Assembly (NCBI GenBank): GCA_023853785.1
Contig: JAJIRX010000666.1
Span: 62,001 to 126,000, forward strand
Direction: 5' to 3'
From: Psilocybe azurescens
Taxonomy: Eukaryota > Basidiomycota > Agaricomycetes > Agaricales > Agrocybaceae
DNA: 64,000 nucleotides
Below are positions 34,950 through 47,666 of this stretch, piece after piece; position 1 is the stretch's first letter, and every line of letters begins with the position of its first letter. The position numbers and the translations under genes are program-made. The notes beneath the pieces are model-generated. The model had not been told where the DNA came from. It made no database searches and saw nothing but the letters and a program-made list of their open reading frames with translations.

Positions 34950-35620
34950 TCAACTGATAGGTATTATGGACGACGGTAACTCTCCATATCTTCCTAGCGT
35001 CCTTGCGAGCTCCACGGTATCGGCTCCTCCTCCGCTTATCCACTCTTCTGGATAAAGAATGCTCGCCTCTAACCGTGGAGCGGTCATGGAGTTCAGTACT
35101 AAGATGCCTGATATCACATCGCGAAACGTGAGTGTTGTGTTGTGTTGTGTTGTGTCATGCTCACATCCACACACCCCTTCTTCCTCCGACCTACACGCAT
35201 ACATGCACCTACTAAAATTTCTTAGTCTTCGCCTTTTTATCGGCCTCGCTCCTGGCCAAGCCATCGTCAACATAACCAACCTCCGATTCAGCCGCCGGCG
35301 TCTACCTCCTGTTTATCGTCCAACTCATGGTCGCAACCCCCTCATCGTCATCTCACTTATGTTGCAGAGCGTGCTAATTTGTGTAATAGACGCTAGCGTC
35401 GAGGTTCCAAAAAGCTGTTGGCTAAAATTTCAATTCTCGTGAGGTTAGTTTGTTTCTTTTCGCTTTTCTTCCCTTCTTAGCTCCCCTTCCTTTTGCCCCT
35501 CCTCCGTTTCGGCATCCCTAGAACTGATTATCTAGCTCTGTGCCAGCGACAGCATCAGAATCTGCATATCCTCATTGCACACCGTCAAAGAAGAAGCCGT
35601 CCTCGACGTACCAATTTTGG
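34950..35620 (+). pseudogene. sec61: SEC61 alpha relic D, inverted and heavily decayed
   Basis: On the plus strand, order and similarity to SEC61-C exons are still traceable. Positions 35005-35110 match the [15 protein letters not shown] region, including the readable LASNRGAVMEF. A degenerate intron starting GTGAG follows at 35128. Positions 35226-35360 match the F-A-L-I-I-A-L-G-Q segment (FIGLAPGQA), and 35362-35445 match M-L-Q-S-A-L-T..L-L-V-K, ending at a GTTAG donor remnant. Positions 35563-35613 match [12 protein letters not shown]. Frames are lost throughout and large parts are missing. Its orientation is opposite to copies A-C. It is older than copies A and B judging by decay. Confidence 0.75.
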
Positions 35621-38600
35621 ATATGAGTCGATGGGGACATTCTCCTCGGAAGATAATACAGAAAATTGGCCTCCTCTTTCATCGCTTTCTCAGATCGTGG
35701 AAGATGAATGCTATCCGGATCAGACTTGGGGAATAGTCATGTCAAGTACAATCAGGACCCGTTTCAAAACGCCATCTCCATCTCGTTCATGCTCAGTACG
35801 TGTGTTATGTTCAGTAAGGTTTGTATCAGGATTTCGAGGCATGAGTTTAGGGATGTTTCAAAGTAGCTGCTACGTTGAGCTGCTTCCTCCCAATCTCTGC
35901 TCCCTTCTTCTCAAACCAGCCGATGGGGAATGGCAAGGATTCGGACGCACAATTCTGGCTTGCTGTGTGGCGTTGCTGACTTGTGCATTGCTGCTCATCT
36001 AAAAATGATTCAGAGATAATCAACAGGACAAAGGAAAGAAGAGAAAAAGAGTCATGTATAAAATCACATGTGCAGCAGAGCCCAGCTTCCAACGACGATG
36101 AATCAATACAAACCATACCTCAATCTCAACCTTACCCGCCTCCCTCCCTCTCCTTCAAAACCCCTTCTCTTAGTCCTTAATCTCACTCTCTGTAACCTCC
36201 TTGATCATCTCCACCCCATCACCCCCAACCCTTCAAGATTTGCCTCCAAAAACTCCCTTGTCTCCTCAAATCGCCGTCAATACACCTTAAAGCTCCTAAT
36301 TCTCACACACCGGCTCGATCTCCGCGCCGGGCACACGAACTTACAGCACGGAATGGATGGACTCAGAGAGCAGGTTTGTGAGGGAGAGAAAAGAAAGATG
36401 CACGGGGGCGAATGCTCCTTACATGCATGATAGATGTCTTGCTGAGGCTAAACCAGCCCAGCTCACCCTAGCTCACCAATATCGATCTCCTCCTGCTTTA
36501 TCATCTGCACTCCCATAACGGTCCCATCGAGCAACACCCTTAACCATGCAATCCTCTCATTAAATCTCTGCTTCGATTCCTATCCTCGAATCCGCCCTCC
36601 AGCATTATCTTCAACAACTCCGTCGAGCTCTTCAAGTAACATTCAAGCTGCACTCTCGACGTCCGGTTCAGAATAGCCAGCCCCCATAAACTTGACACGC
36701 TTTCAAGCATATTCACAGCGTCTACCTTGGCCGCCTCAATGCCCCGACATAGAAACCTTGCTCGTCAAGGTGGGATTGTGTAGTGGCCTATAATGCGCCC
36801 ATGCTCAGAGAGGTGGCGCGTGTTGAGCTGGGATCTTCATACCGATGAACCATGCTCGGTTTGGCAGAGATGCACATGGAGACACCAGAGGGCCCGGCAG
36901 ACATTTGAACAAGGGAGAGTGCAGCATTCCACCCACGGTGTTGGTAGAAATCTGCGCGACCGAGTGCGTGGTCAGTATGTGTACAAGATAAAAACAAGAT
37001 GCGCTTCCATGATTACGAAACAATACATCGTTTTGATAACAAGCTTGGGAAGGCGGGAATCGAATAGAAGAAGGAATGGATCGTAGTTATAGTCACAATC
37101 ACTACTTACCGGGTCTTTAAAAGATTGTGGTCGCGTTCACATTCTTGGCTGCATGGAGCTGGTATACTTGTAATTCATTATTTTCTTCCATCTTTCTGTT
37201 CTGTCATGGGAAGCCAAGTTATCTGTAGCTTGTAGGGAGGCGTACCGTGCTTAAACCTTATCCTTCTTCATATGGTATAATATTCACGAACACAGGTACG
37301 CGAATACCCTCCTGCATTAGGGAAAGGGTACTGGTAAGTGTCGTCGTATCTCCAAAATTCTGGTTTTCGCGTTGACAATGGGAAAAATGGAATGTCACGG
37401 TGAGACGGCTCCATGAGGTTGGGGTCTCAGATAACACCGTGAGTATAAAACATGCGCACAAATATTTGCTTCTGAACATGATAAAGCTAGCCATAAAATT
37501 GAAGAAAAGGAAGATCGAGTACTGAAACGTTGGAGGTTGCCCGAGTAAAGGGCTGATGGTGCTCTATTGACTACTTCGCCGGGTACGAGCTGGCACACGT
37601 TGATCCGGCACAGTCGCTACAGGCAGTCTTTCATCAACATTGCCGAATTCGAGTGCAAAAATAACTCAAAACTGCACTACATACACATCATCCCTGTACA
37701 TGTGCCAATGACATGACATGGATGATTGAATTATATAGTACTCTGTTGATCTCTAATTATAAGCAATGTCAATTGACGCCATTTTTAGAAATTCTGAAGT
37801 GAAGAGGAAGGGGTGATGCCCATGATGACACGATGCATCACGCATCACGCATCTGCACGGTGCTATAGCGGGCTCTGAGCTTAACAGTAAATTATAATTA
37901 TGAATCATAACTTGAATTTCCCGTTTCTTATTTTATAAGAGTTTCGAGACTTGTGGACTTAACCTCGCTCTAGCGGCGCCTAATTTCAATCGACGGGTGT
38001 GACATGCATTCTGCTGATTATTTGACGAAACATCAAAAATATCCTCTCATGGATGACTTTCTGTGTACTCCTTCTTTGGAACTTGAGGGAGAGCAATTAA
38101 GTACAAGGAACATGGCTACCATTCGACGATAGATACACATATATCTAGAGTGTTGGCAGATTGTTCTCCAGATATCAGCACGCTACCCTGACTTTCATTG
38201 TCACACCAGCCAGTGTAATACCAGCAATGCATGTGTATGGAACCCTAGTCAGTTTTTGACTTTGGCAGTCTACCTATTATGACTTAACATCGCGTTACTC
38301 GGTAGACCTTTCTCTCCACAATACTCATGGCTCAGAAGACGTTTGGTCAGATTTCCTGCGAAATCTCGCATTCGGCATTAGCGGCCTTCAATTGCGCCAG
38401 CCTCATACAGCCATTCTGTGATCATCTTACGTCTAGTGCCGTGAAGGTATTTGCGCATATCATGCTAATTCCTCACACTTCACTAAAGATCGTGCATTAT
38501 ATCTACGGCAGTTCAATGGAGACGACGAGCTTTTTCGTTGTTTCTTTAATTCGACTACGAACGGAACCTGTGCGTATCTCTCCATTTGAATTTTCTGGAA

Positions 38601-39100
38601 GACTCGCTCACTGACTCAAATGTTTATGTCTGAAGGCATTCTTCGTATTGCGGCTTCCAGTACTGCGCCGGCTGGTCAGATATCGGACGACTCTACATGC
38701 TCGGATACTCTTTTTGCCATATCTGGTCAATGTCCCAAGGTAATATCCCTTATAGAGTAATCCTATCCGGTTATTGACCAAAGCTCTATTCTAGGGTGGG
38801 TTCGGATCGTTGCCCGGGGCCACCATGAGCTATGCTATTAACGCGATAGCGGGAGGATGTAACATGCTGATAGCACCACCATAAAGAGCCAGACAGAGCA
38901 TGTGCCTGTATATCGCATACTAGGACTTATTGTCAATGTACTGATGACATTCGTGGCTTAATGAACCCTAGACGCTCTGTACAAAAATATTGAAGCATTA
39001 ACGTGCTAAACTAATGGCGATGATGGTTGTTCGAGATTGATGTTAAAGTAGGTTACAGTAAGAGATTGTGGTTCCAGGCCTTGCTGTAGGCCGAGTCACA
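35621..39100. other. Mostly gene-poor; coding-like pieces at 38290-38760
   Basis: Most frames here look random. Between 38290 and 38760 three plus-strand pieces read as protein. The first contains SEDVWSDFLRNLAFGISG, the second (about 38488-38572) contains ALYLRQFNGDDELFRCFFN and ends at a GTGCGT donor, and the third (about 38642-38740) contains YCGFQYCAGWSDIGRLYMLG and ends at a GTAATA donor. They may be exons of one gene or of a relic. No family is recognised. The stretch 36080-36300 is a pyrimidine-rich run without clear coding. Confidence 0.3.
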
Positions 39101-39244
39101 GACATTGTGCTATACATAAGCAAACAATGCTAAGATGATCGATTAAGACATAAAGCAATTTGATAAAATTCATTTTTTAAGTATACGAGTTCCAGTTGAG
39201 TACAATAGTAGATTACTAAATAACACGGGCCCTCATTGTATACA

Positions 39245-39775
39245 TAATTAGTACCCTCTGCTCTTCTTTGCTGGGCTGGCACCAGTCGCATCAGCGTCGG
39301 CGTCATCCTCTTCATCTTGAGACCTGTGTCACCAAATCATGTATTCCAATCATGGAAAAGACAAGACAAAAATGATCACTTACAATGTCTTCTCCTGGTT
39401 CCTGCAAAGGGAAAGCAGGGTAAGAAACTGGACGAAGAAGTGGAAATTCTTGTTTATACAATTGGAGGTAAAATAAACAAAATGAAAACAGACCTTCGCC
39501 GTAAGGCATATCTAATGGAATGCAAAGAGCAAAAGGAAGATTGAATGAACATTGAACAGCTGGGTCTTACTTTGCAACGGTTCAGTGAAGCACAAGACAA
39601 TTAAGCACAAACAAAGCCCTTCCTAAAGCCCTCGATTTCTCCGGTCCTGATTCTAAACTCAACAGGCTGCTGGAGTTTTCTCTTGATGATACTTGGAGTG
39701 GAAAATGCAGGAGTTGAGGGAGCCTTTAACTGGGAGATTGAAGCAGCTCTAAGTGATTTTCTGCCACATAACATT
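39245..39775 (-). CDS. Possible small multi-exon gene with an acidic C-terminal tail
   Basis: On the minus strand, three exon-like pieces keep one phase across two short introns. An exon ends IRYALRRR at about 39490, an 18-nt exon (NQEKT, about 39387-39404) follows, and a last exon encodes SQDEEDDADADATGASPAKK and ends SRGY with a TAA at about 39250. An upstream frame from an ATG near 39770 (MLCGRKSLRAASISQL and on to EIEGFRKGF) could be a first exon, but its join is in a different phase. A TATA-like TTTATAAAAA sits just above it (about 39790). The Asp/Glu and Lys/Arg composition hints at a nuclear protein. No family is recognised. Confidence 0.35.
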
Positions 39776-42751
39776 GACGGAATATGTTTTTATAAAGGAG
39801 AAAGCCGTAGATAACTACTTCACTTGCGAATTAGCCCGAGCCCTGACCCCGGACCTCAGGTGCAAATTAGCCCTATTTTGCAGGGGCAAATTTCGGCCTC
39901 CAGCAAAGCGCCAACAAATTTGCCCACTTGTGGGGAGCCTTTCTGTTTCACAGCAAGGTCATGTCGGCAATGTCCAACAGCTGCAATACGTGACGCTACA
40001 AACAACTTTGGGTAATGCCGGCGCAGGAAAGAACAGCAATGTGTGCCACTCGGTGCTTCCACTCTACGTTCAATGTTCAATATCAATGCTCGAGTGCTCG
40101 TGCAACGATCCGGCACTTTCTCACTCTCATTATCTATTGCTTATGTGCCTTTATCTTATCTTTTCCACTTCGACTCCATGACCATTCCACCTCTTTGTAT
40201 GTCTTACATCTTGATCACCCCTACTCCTTTGACTCTATAGCTATTTTATCTCTGAGCTTCACTCTACACATCTTTCCGTGCGACAGAACGACCTAACCGA
40301 AACTATCCCAAGTCACGGTTATCACTTCTGTCACAGTCCACGCTTTATGACCTGTCAGTATCTACTGCTTCGTTTGCATCTAGATGTCGTATTATAAGAT
40401 GTGAAAGTATGCTAAATCTAATATCAGTATCCAGTCCTAAATGAACCCAACAACTACCGGGAGATTCGGGAACCACACTCAAAGAGGGCGTACCATCAAA
40501 GACGAACTGCAGAACGCTTCTTACAGTGTCAGCCTTTGTTGTAATTGTATCAGACTGTACAGGATGATCCGACAATTCATCACCTCGTAGGCCGCGTTGA
40601 AACTTCGATCTCATTCTTCCGGCGGGCCTCCTCATCATTATCCGCTATACTCTTCCAGCTAGTCGCTCACGTCAAATAGATCTCTGACACGTATCAACGC
40701 TCTCTGGTTTCTTTTTAATCTGACAACCCGTCCTGTCCGGTGTTATTACTCTTCATTGTTTCAGAGAGCATCGACGCTAAACTTATTCATCGAATCGCAA
40801 CGCTTCGCTAACATGACTTCGTATGCAATAGGAGGCTCAGGACGGGCAATAAGAAGATAAGATAGAAAGGGAGATCATCTGTGGGTGAGAAATATACCAG
40901 ATCGTCACAGCTGTGATGCAGTTAGATTTTATAATTATCCTGTTGTGTTTAATATGCCCCTGATAGTAACAAATATTTTGGCGCAATAAGGCGATGCCCG
41001 TCATCGCCCAAAGGGGCAGTCGTGAATATGAAGATCTTCTAGCTCCTCCAATGTCTTGCTACTGGCAATGGGGCATTTCGAGAAATGAGCCTTACGTTGG
41101 TACATATGGTTGGATGCCGATGTACGAAGCGGTCAAGTTTGAACGGTGCCTTAGTCTTGGTCGACCAGGAGAGATGTTCCAGGAAGAGTTTAGAATGCTT
41201 ATGATGCCTAAGGTATCTTGTTATCAATGGTCTTAGTACTCGTATCGAGTTTTCCAAAACATAAGTGTCACATACTCTGTGCAACATCGCTGGCCATCGG
41301 CTCCGGCATGACTTTTGAAGATAATACATTGAGCCGTAATGCCGCGGGAGGGAAATATCCACCTCTGGTAAGAATCGTACTCGATATGGGGTCTTGAAAC
41401 TGGACCTTAACTGGGAGTAAAGGGCTCATACGCAAGCCGTCTTTTCCGGACACCCAGAGACATATACCTTCAATGACTTCATTCAGATTTGTATTTGATG
41501 TTGATTTTGATTTTGAGGGTCGAATCATGCTATATAGGGCAGCGGTGATCGCGAACTTTTGCACAGTTGTTCCTCCAAACATGATAGTTTTAACCTCCTT
41601 AAACAACAGTTGGCCCAAAGTGATAGGTTCGTATCATGGAGGAGTAGGGTCACCGCGATAGGATTTTACATGAGAGAGCCTGGAACATCCTAAACTTCAT
41701 GACGGAATGGTGCTTTCTGTCTACAGGCTATTATCGCTCTATCAGTACTCTTTCACTAATAGTAATATGTAATGATAGCGTTGAGATGATCAATTGGACC
41801 CTATTGATCTTCAATCACTGAAGCATGTCGGCTTACAAGAAATCACCTGTCCGGAAGTTCTTTGGAGTAATTCCAAGTAATTCTCGAACAAGTTGCGCAT
41901 GCGAGATATGTTGATGCCTTGATTGATAAGATATTTCGAGATGTCCTTGGGAAATCGTTCACGGTAATCGCGAATTGACATCCCACCTCAACAGCGCCTG
42001 CGTTATACACGCCTATTCAATTTCTGTTAACTTTCCAAAGGAATCCTTCTAAATGCTCTTCCGCGCTATGGCTGAGACTATGATGGTATCAGATCACAGT
42101 GACGGCTGTTTGATCACTTCCATGGTAATCACTCCGTGTGTGACACTTTAACGCCTAGTTGGACAGCCTGTGCGGCCATCCTCCGGTGACATCGCGAACC
42201 GTGTCCGGAACTCAACAGTAAGTATACGACAATGATATTCAATCACTGTTGTTACGCGATATTCCTAGGTCTGCACTTTACGGTATTGAATTTCCTTCTT
42301 ACTTGCAGCCATCAGATACCGATGTCACACTGAAGCTGCGCGCACATTATTTCTGTAAAGAAGCTTCTTCAGCTGCAGGATGTCTGTTTGAATAGCCATA
42401 TATGTATCTGAAAAGATTTTGCGGGAAATGATGGTGAGCTGTGATATAAGTAGTGGAATAGAGTACCTGAGCGATGGTCATTCAAGTTGGACATGATTCA
42501 TGATTCAGCTGAGACTAATACAATTATCTACAACGCAGATATTTGTGAGATATTGAGAATGACATTACTTGGGGTAGGAAGGTTATTTTTATCATGCTTA
42601 ATGGAGATGAATCTTGGCTTGTAGGTCAAGCGATATGGAGATCTCACTATTCCGAAAATAAGTCAGCAAGTATTAAAAACCTTAACTTGTGTAGATTAAC
42701 TCCCTACCGAATAATCCATCTTTCACCCACCCCTTCAATATTTGCGATACA
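39776..42751. other. Gene-poor region with isolated coding-like exons
   Basis: A plus-strand frame at 40994-41215 and a piece near 41275-41380 (containing GSGMTFEDNTLSRNAAGG, ending at a GTAAGA donor) could be exons, but they do not connect to each other or to a known family. Nothing else is supported. The stretch immediately upstream of 42752 presumably holds the promoter of the adenylation-domain gene. Confidence 0.3.
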
Positions 42752-45243
42752 ATGGGCCAGGCGCTTTCGTATTTCAGCGGCAGCTTCAGCACTGTAGAGC
42801 AGGTACCTAGGCCTTCTTTTGTCAAACCCCCCGCAGAGTTAGACATCGAATACGTCTTCGATTTTCATCACGAGAATAATCCCCATTACGCTGTCTTTCA
42901 ACACCCAGATAACAGCCAAACAGGCGTCCAACGCGTGTACACTTATGCTGAGGTTGTCCCCGCTATTCATCGTGCCGGAAGGATTATTGGGGAGTCGATA
43001 GGAAAGACAGAGCCACAGTACTCTGTGGCTCCTGTGGTAGCTGTTTTTGCGGAAATCAGTAAGTTGAGTCGGGAATACGTAGAGGCCTATGCAACTGACC
43101 ATTGTCTCTGAATATTGTAGATAACATGACATACGCGACTCACCTTCTGGTACGCATCTGATGCTAAAATTGATGGTAATTTCTGACACCTTCTATCATT
43201 ATAGGGGCTTCTTCGCGCTGGCATCACCGCCTTTTGATATCACCACGCTTCCATTCGGCAGTCATTGCGGAATTGCTGAGGATGGCTAGACCGACTCATG
43301 TCTTGGTTAGCGATAGCCTACGGCATATAGCTGTGCAAGCAGTGTCGGAAATGTATGCATCGAAAGTATCTGATGATGAGGTAATTCCAGTCGTCGTCGA
43401 CTTGCCATCCCATGGAGAACTGTATCCTGGACATAACAACTTCGAGGAACTCCCTCGGCATCATGAGAATTTTGCCAAGAACTCATTAATCGTTCATTCA
43501 TCAAGTAAAGTCGCCTATCATGTCTACGTCAACTCTAACGCTAACTTACTATGGCAGGCTCGACATCTTCTTGCCCAAAGATAATACCATGGTCGTCCAA
43601 TTACATTCGGGCCAACTCTATTGGAATTGGTATGTATCTAATGTCCGCACATGTGCCTTCGGCTTATTAGCCTTGTCAAAGAATACTCCGACGTTGACTT
43701 CGAAGGAAAAATTCTTGGAGGACAATCGGCCGAATTTTTCACACAGCAGGGCTATACATCTTATTTGGAATGGTACGTTGGATCCGTATGAATCGTGGCC
43801 GGTCCTCAGACTTACCGACCGATGTTTCAATAGCCCCGAGCGGGATTTGTAATGGCTGTAATGTCTCCAGAAGATCCTCGAGCGGTTATACCTGCAAATA
43901 GGGACATGGTATTTGAAGGGTATAAGAAAAGTGAGATAAATATTGGATGGGCATCACCACGTTTCCTCGAAGTAAGCCGGGAGATTTGTAATGTGCTCAA
44001 GCGACTCTGGGAACTCACTGTATTCCTTTAGGCCTGGTCAAAAGAACCGGACAACATTGATTATCTGTCAAATTTAGACTGCATGGTAAACCCTGGATGA
44101 GCCTTCATTCGGACTTATTGGCACTCATTAAGGTGTACAGATATACGGCGGATCCGCTCTCAGTAAAGCCGCTGGAGACAAGCTTACCTCGAACGGGGTT
44201 AAACTTTGCAATGCTTATGGAGCGTGAGTTCATCTCAGCGTGCTGTAGCAAAAGTGCTCTCTAACAAATCGTAAAGGACTGAAGTCGGTGCTATAAGCAA
44301 GTTTGTTTCGGGTGAGTATCGAACCGTTCTCTGCCCTCTACTCTTCTCAACCAATTTCAGAACCACAAACTACTGACTGGGAGTACTTCAACCTCAATCC
44401 TGGTATCAAATACGAGCTTCTTCCCGTGAAGACGGTCTATACGAGGCAGTCATTGTGGTGAGCTTTCTATATTAGATTGTGACATACGAATGGCACTTAG
44501 CGTTTACCAGTATCAAAAGGATATCATGAGATACCTGTTTGCGAGGTTGAATGGAAAGGAAAGCCGGCCTACGCGTGTGGAGACCTACTCATACCTCATC
44601 CCATCAAGCGTGACTTCTATAAAGTGATAGGGAGAAACAAGGACATGATTTTGCTGTCATCGGGACAAGCAGTAAGTCGAATCCTTGGACATTGATCGAT
44701 ATCCCCTGACTTTCCCTTCACCGATTCAGGTGAATCCCGTCTATATAGGTGCGAATATGCGATCCTTACTGTATTTGACACTCAAACCTGTCGTTTTTCT
44801 AGAGGATGCCCTTCGAGTACATACTGAAATCAAAGACGCAGTAGTATTTGGACAAGGACGACCTTTCCTAGGCATATTGGTTTCCCCAAATCCCTCTGCA
44901 CCTGTCCTGGAAAAGGAGAGGGATGCTATGAGCGCTCGTATCTGGTACTGAAAGTTTTCATCCCACTTGTATTCTACTAATACAATGGCTCTTTCAATCG
45001 CGCAGGGAAGTGATTGAAGAGTACAACAAGACTCTTCCAGAATTCTCTCGAATTCGAAAAGAGGTACGTGCCTCCGTGTTACAATCCTACAATCGAACAG
45101 AATTGACGTGAAAGTACCAGGCATACTTGATTTCCGAAGTAGAGCGGCCATTCCTCTACGGCGAAAAAGGCCTCTCGAAGAGGTCCCTAATCTTGGACGA
45201 GTATCGAAAGGAGGTAGAAAGATGCTATATGAGCATCCTCTGA
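42752..45243 (+). CDS. Stand-alone adenylation-domain (acyl-adenylate-forming) protein, with frame problems
   Basis: Resembles the adenylation part of fungal NRPS-like adenylate-forming reductases. It starts MGQALSYFSGSF. Early exons give VYTYAEVVPAIHRAGRIIGE, then THLLGLLRAGITAF and LISPRFHSAVIAELL. A split exon pair carries the SSSGST ATP-binding loop. Later come YGGSALSKAAGDKLTSNG, LCNAYGATEVGAIS, and DLLIPHPIKRDFYKVIGRNK followed by an ILLSSGQ segment. VVFGQGRPFLGILV and a final exon ending ERCYMSIL with TGA at 45241-45243 close it. No carrier or reductase domain follows. One T appears to be missing in the run at 43232-43235, and the frame around 43760-43870 is unclear. Either the gene is decayed or the sequence has errors. 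Substrate cannot be read from this. Confidence 0.68.
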
Positions 45244-47666
45244 TGTTTATCTTTGCATTACACTTGTATTTTTATTGTGTTACATGCTTCATTACGGTTT
45301 GTCCTCCACCGAGATTGTTATTCGCATATCTATTTGTATACATAGCTGTTGTCACTCTCATATACTTAATTTATTATCAACGCCTTTTTATCGTTTTTTA
45401 TCTTGTGAGAGAACGCCTGGTGTCTACCTACTGATTTTGCAATAATTCGGCAACAATTCTCGAGTCGTAGGTGGCAAGCTGTCTCCTTGTGGGGTATCTA
45501 TCTAGATTTGTTGATCCCCTTTCTATTGACGTTTCATACTGCTGGAGCTACCCGCTCCAAAATATAGATCGGATTTGGTGTTACACTCTTTTCAATTGCA
45601 AGCTAATTGAAAAGCTCCGCAAAAACTTATACCCGTGATTGGATCCCTCGCCGCCCGCGCTGAAGCTGACAGGGACTGTATAGAAGGTACGTGATTGTTA
45701 ACCATCCACTGACCTAGACGCTATATCGACCAACTTCACTGCCAGCGCTCTAGTACGGAGCTTCTATATGTATTGCCCAATGTTATTCTATAGCCCCGTG
45801 GTTTCAAAAATTGGTGAGATCTAAGGACATTTCACGGAGGACCTCAAGATAGATGGGTCATCATTTGATTTGATACCTCGCCCTTCAGATTGGTGATGCT
45901 CTCAATTGAGATGGTGCCTCGCATTCTATGGCTTCCTGACGAGTGGTAAGTATAGCTATTTTTCTCTCACATAAATTTAGCGCCGTTGCCGAGCACAGTG
46001 CATAAATAGCCGCCCGAGAGGTATGTGCATCATGGACAATCACACTCGGTGCTCGTCAGGGCTATTTTTACTCGATATTGAAGCATCATCATGACTTCAC
46101 TGATGCACACAATCGTGTCAAGCAGCCACATAAAGCCTTCAAGAACGCCACTTTCGCCATTGTACTTGCTTTGCACCCTCGCATGCGTGATACCCGCAGG
46201 TTTCAAGACGTAAACATGTAACCGTGAAACTTGGCAATTTTTATAGAGTACAGTGTGTATTCCAACCTCTCTCCGTGGTCTAGACTTCAAGTGAACGGCT
46301 GACCTCCTTGTGGGCATTGATACGGATATTAACAACATCCTATGAGTACTGCGCTTGATCTGGTGATCATCCCCATTTAAAGATTGTTTTTTGAATGCCG
46401 CCGTACTGTATATTTATGTATGAAGCTTCTTTCATCAAGGAAGACTCCGCATTTGATTGACCAAAGGCGATATTCAAATTCGGAGTGCGCGCCTGCCCGT
46501 TAGGTTTCTCCCCTCGGGTTATATCATCTTTGCCGTCCTTGTGTGCCACTTTCCCGATATTCATTACCCGGAGTGACCAACAGAATGCGTCCACGAGAAC
46601 ACGAACACGGGAAAAGACGGCGTCATGAGCGCGATGACCATGGGCCTGCTAAACCTTCAGGCATCCATTGGCGGTTGCACCTGACAGAATGAGCAGCTCC
46701 AATAGGTACCTGATACCAGAGCTGTGGGGAGTGGCATGCCCAGGCACGGTGAGAGGCCGCACAGACCGATCAGATAACTATACAATCCAAATGGCAGACA
46801 CAGTGCCGTTAGACGGGTGGACAGTAGCACCTTGTGAATGCAACGCCGAAGGTAATCATCCACTGAGGAAGGCGATCAGATGTGGTTGTCACTGAAGGTT
46901 CAAGTACTCAAGAGTCAAGACACAAGCTCCCACTCCTAGAAGAGAATTCCGAATCATTGATGAATGATCTTGTCAACGCGTGTAGATAGCTATAGCGAGT
47001 TGTCGCATTTGGCGCGCTCCCGTGATGATGGTCATGTTATTGATGAACACTTGCCACTGAGCAGAGAACCGTATCCCAAGTACTCCTACTAGGCATAGGG
47101 GCAAGTATACGAAAGCAAGCCGAGGCCGAATGTTCCGTAGACTGTAGGGTCACCAGTTCTAGTCCCAACCTGCTACGGCAAATCAAACTTCCCGCACGCA
47201 TGTTGATGATGCAAGACGCTTCGGAAGTTTAATAAGCGTGAAATTCGATGGTCTCGGTCCCGTCGGGAGATGGATGGTTTCGTATTTGATGATGGTGGTT
47301 CGAGTTCAAGCGGGAGATCAATAACAGCGACATAGCCACCTTGAATTGGTAATGGTAATGTCACGTGATTTGTGTAATAAGTCACGAGGTAGTTTTCAAA
47401 GTCGCGACGCGTGTTTGACGAAAGTCGACAAGTTGACCTGTTGTAGATCCTTCGAGGACCAAAGAAAAAGCTCTTCGTGATTATTCTCATTCAGATATCC
47501 TCAAATAGTCATCTACCGGCGCATCCGAAGAACTTCAAGCTGCAACGAATGTCACGGAAATTACACATTAACGTTGTCCGGTGTCTGATCGGTATCAAGC
47601 ATATAACACCGGCTCAACCAGACAGTGACTTGCACTTTCTCGATCTAATATATTGGGCACTCATAT
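45244..47666. other. Intergenic; degenerate minus-strand frames only
   Basis: Several minus-strand frames (46030-46338, 46367-46594, 46657-46863) contain hydrophobic stretches that might be remains of a membrane protein, but no frame continues and no splice pattern joins them. No other feature is supported. Confidence 0.3.

Noticed and set aside
36068..36430. 120-codon plus-strand frame rich in Leu, Pro and Thr
   Set aside because: The composition reflects a pyrimidine-rich stretch; no domain, signal peptide or splice pattern supports coding.
46030..46863. A multi-pass membrane protein gene on the minus strand
   Set aside because: Hydrophobic stretches exist, but frames do not continue and no splice sites join them; too weak to call.
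47095..47175. Possible tRNA gene (a GTTCTAGTCCC B-box-like string)
   Set aside because: No acceptor stem or A box at the right distance could be paired.
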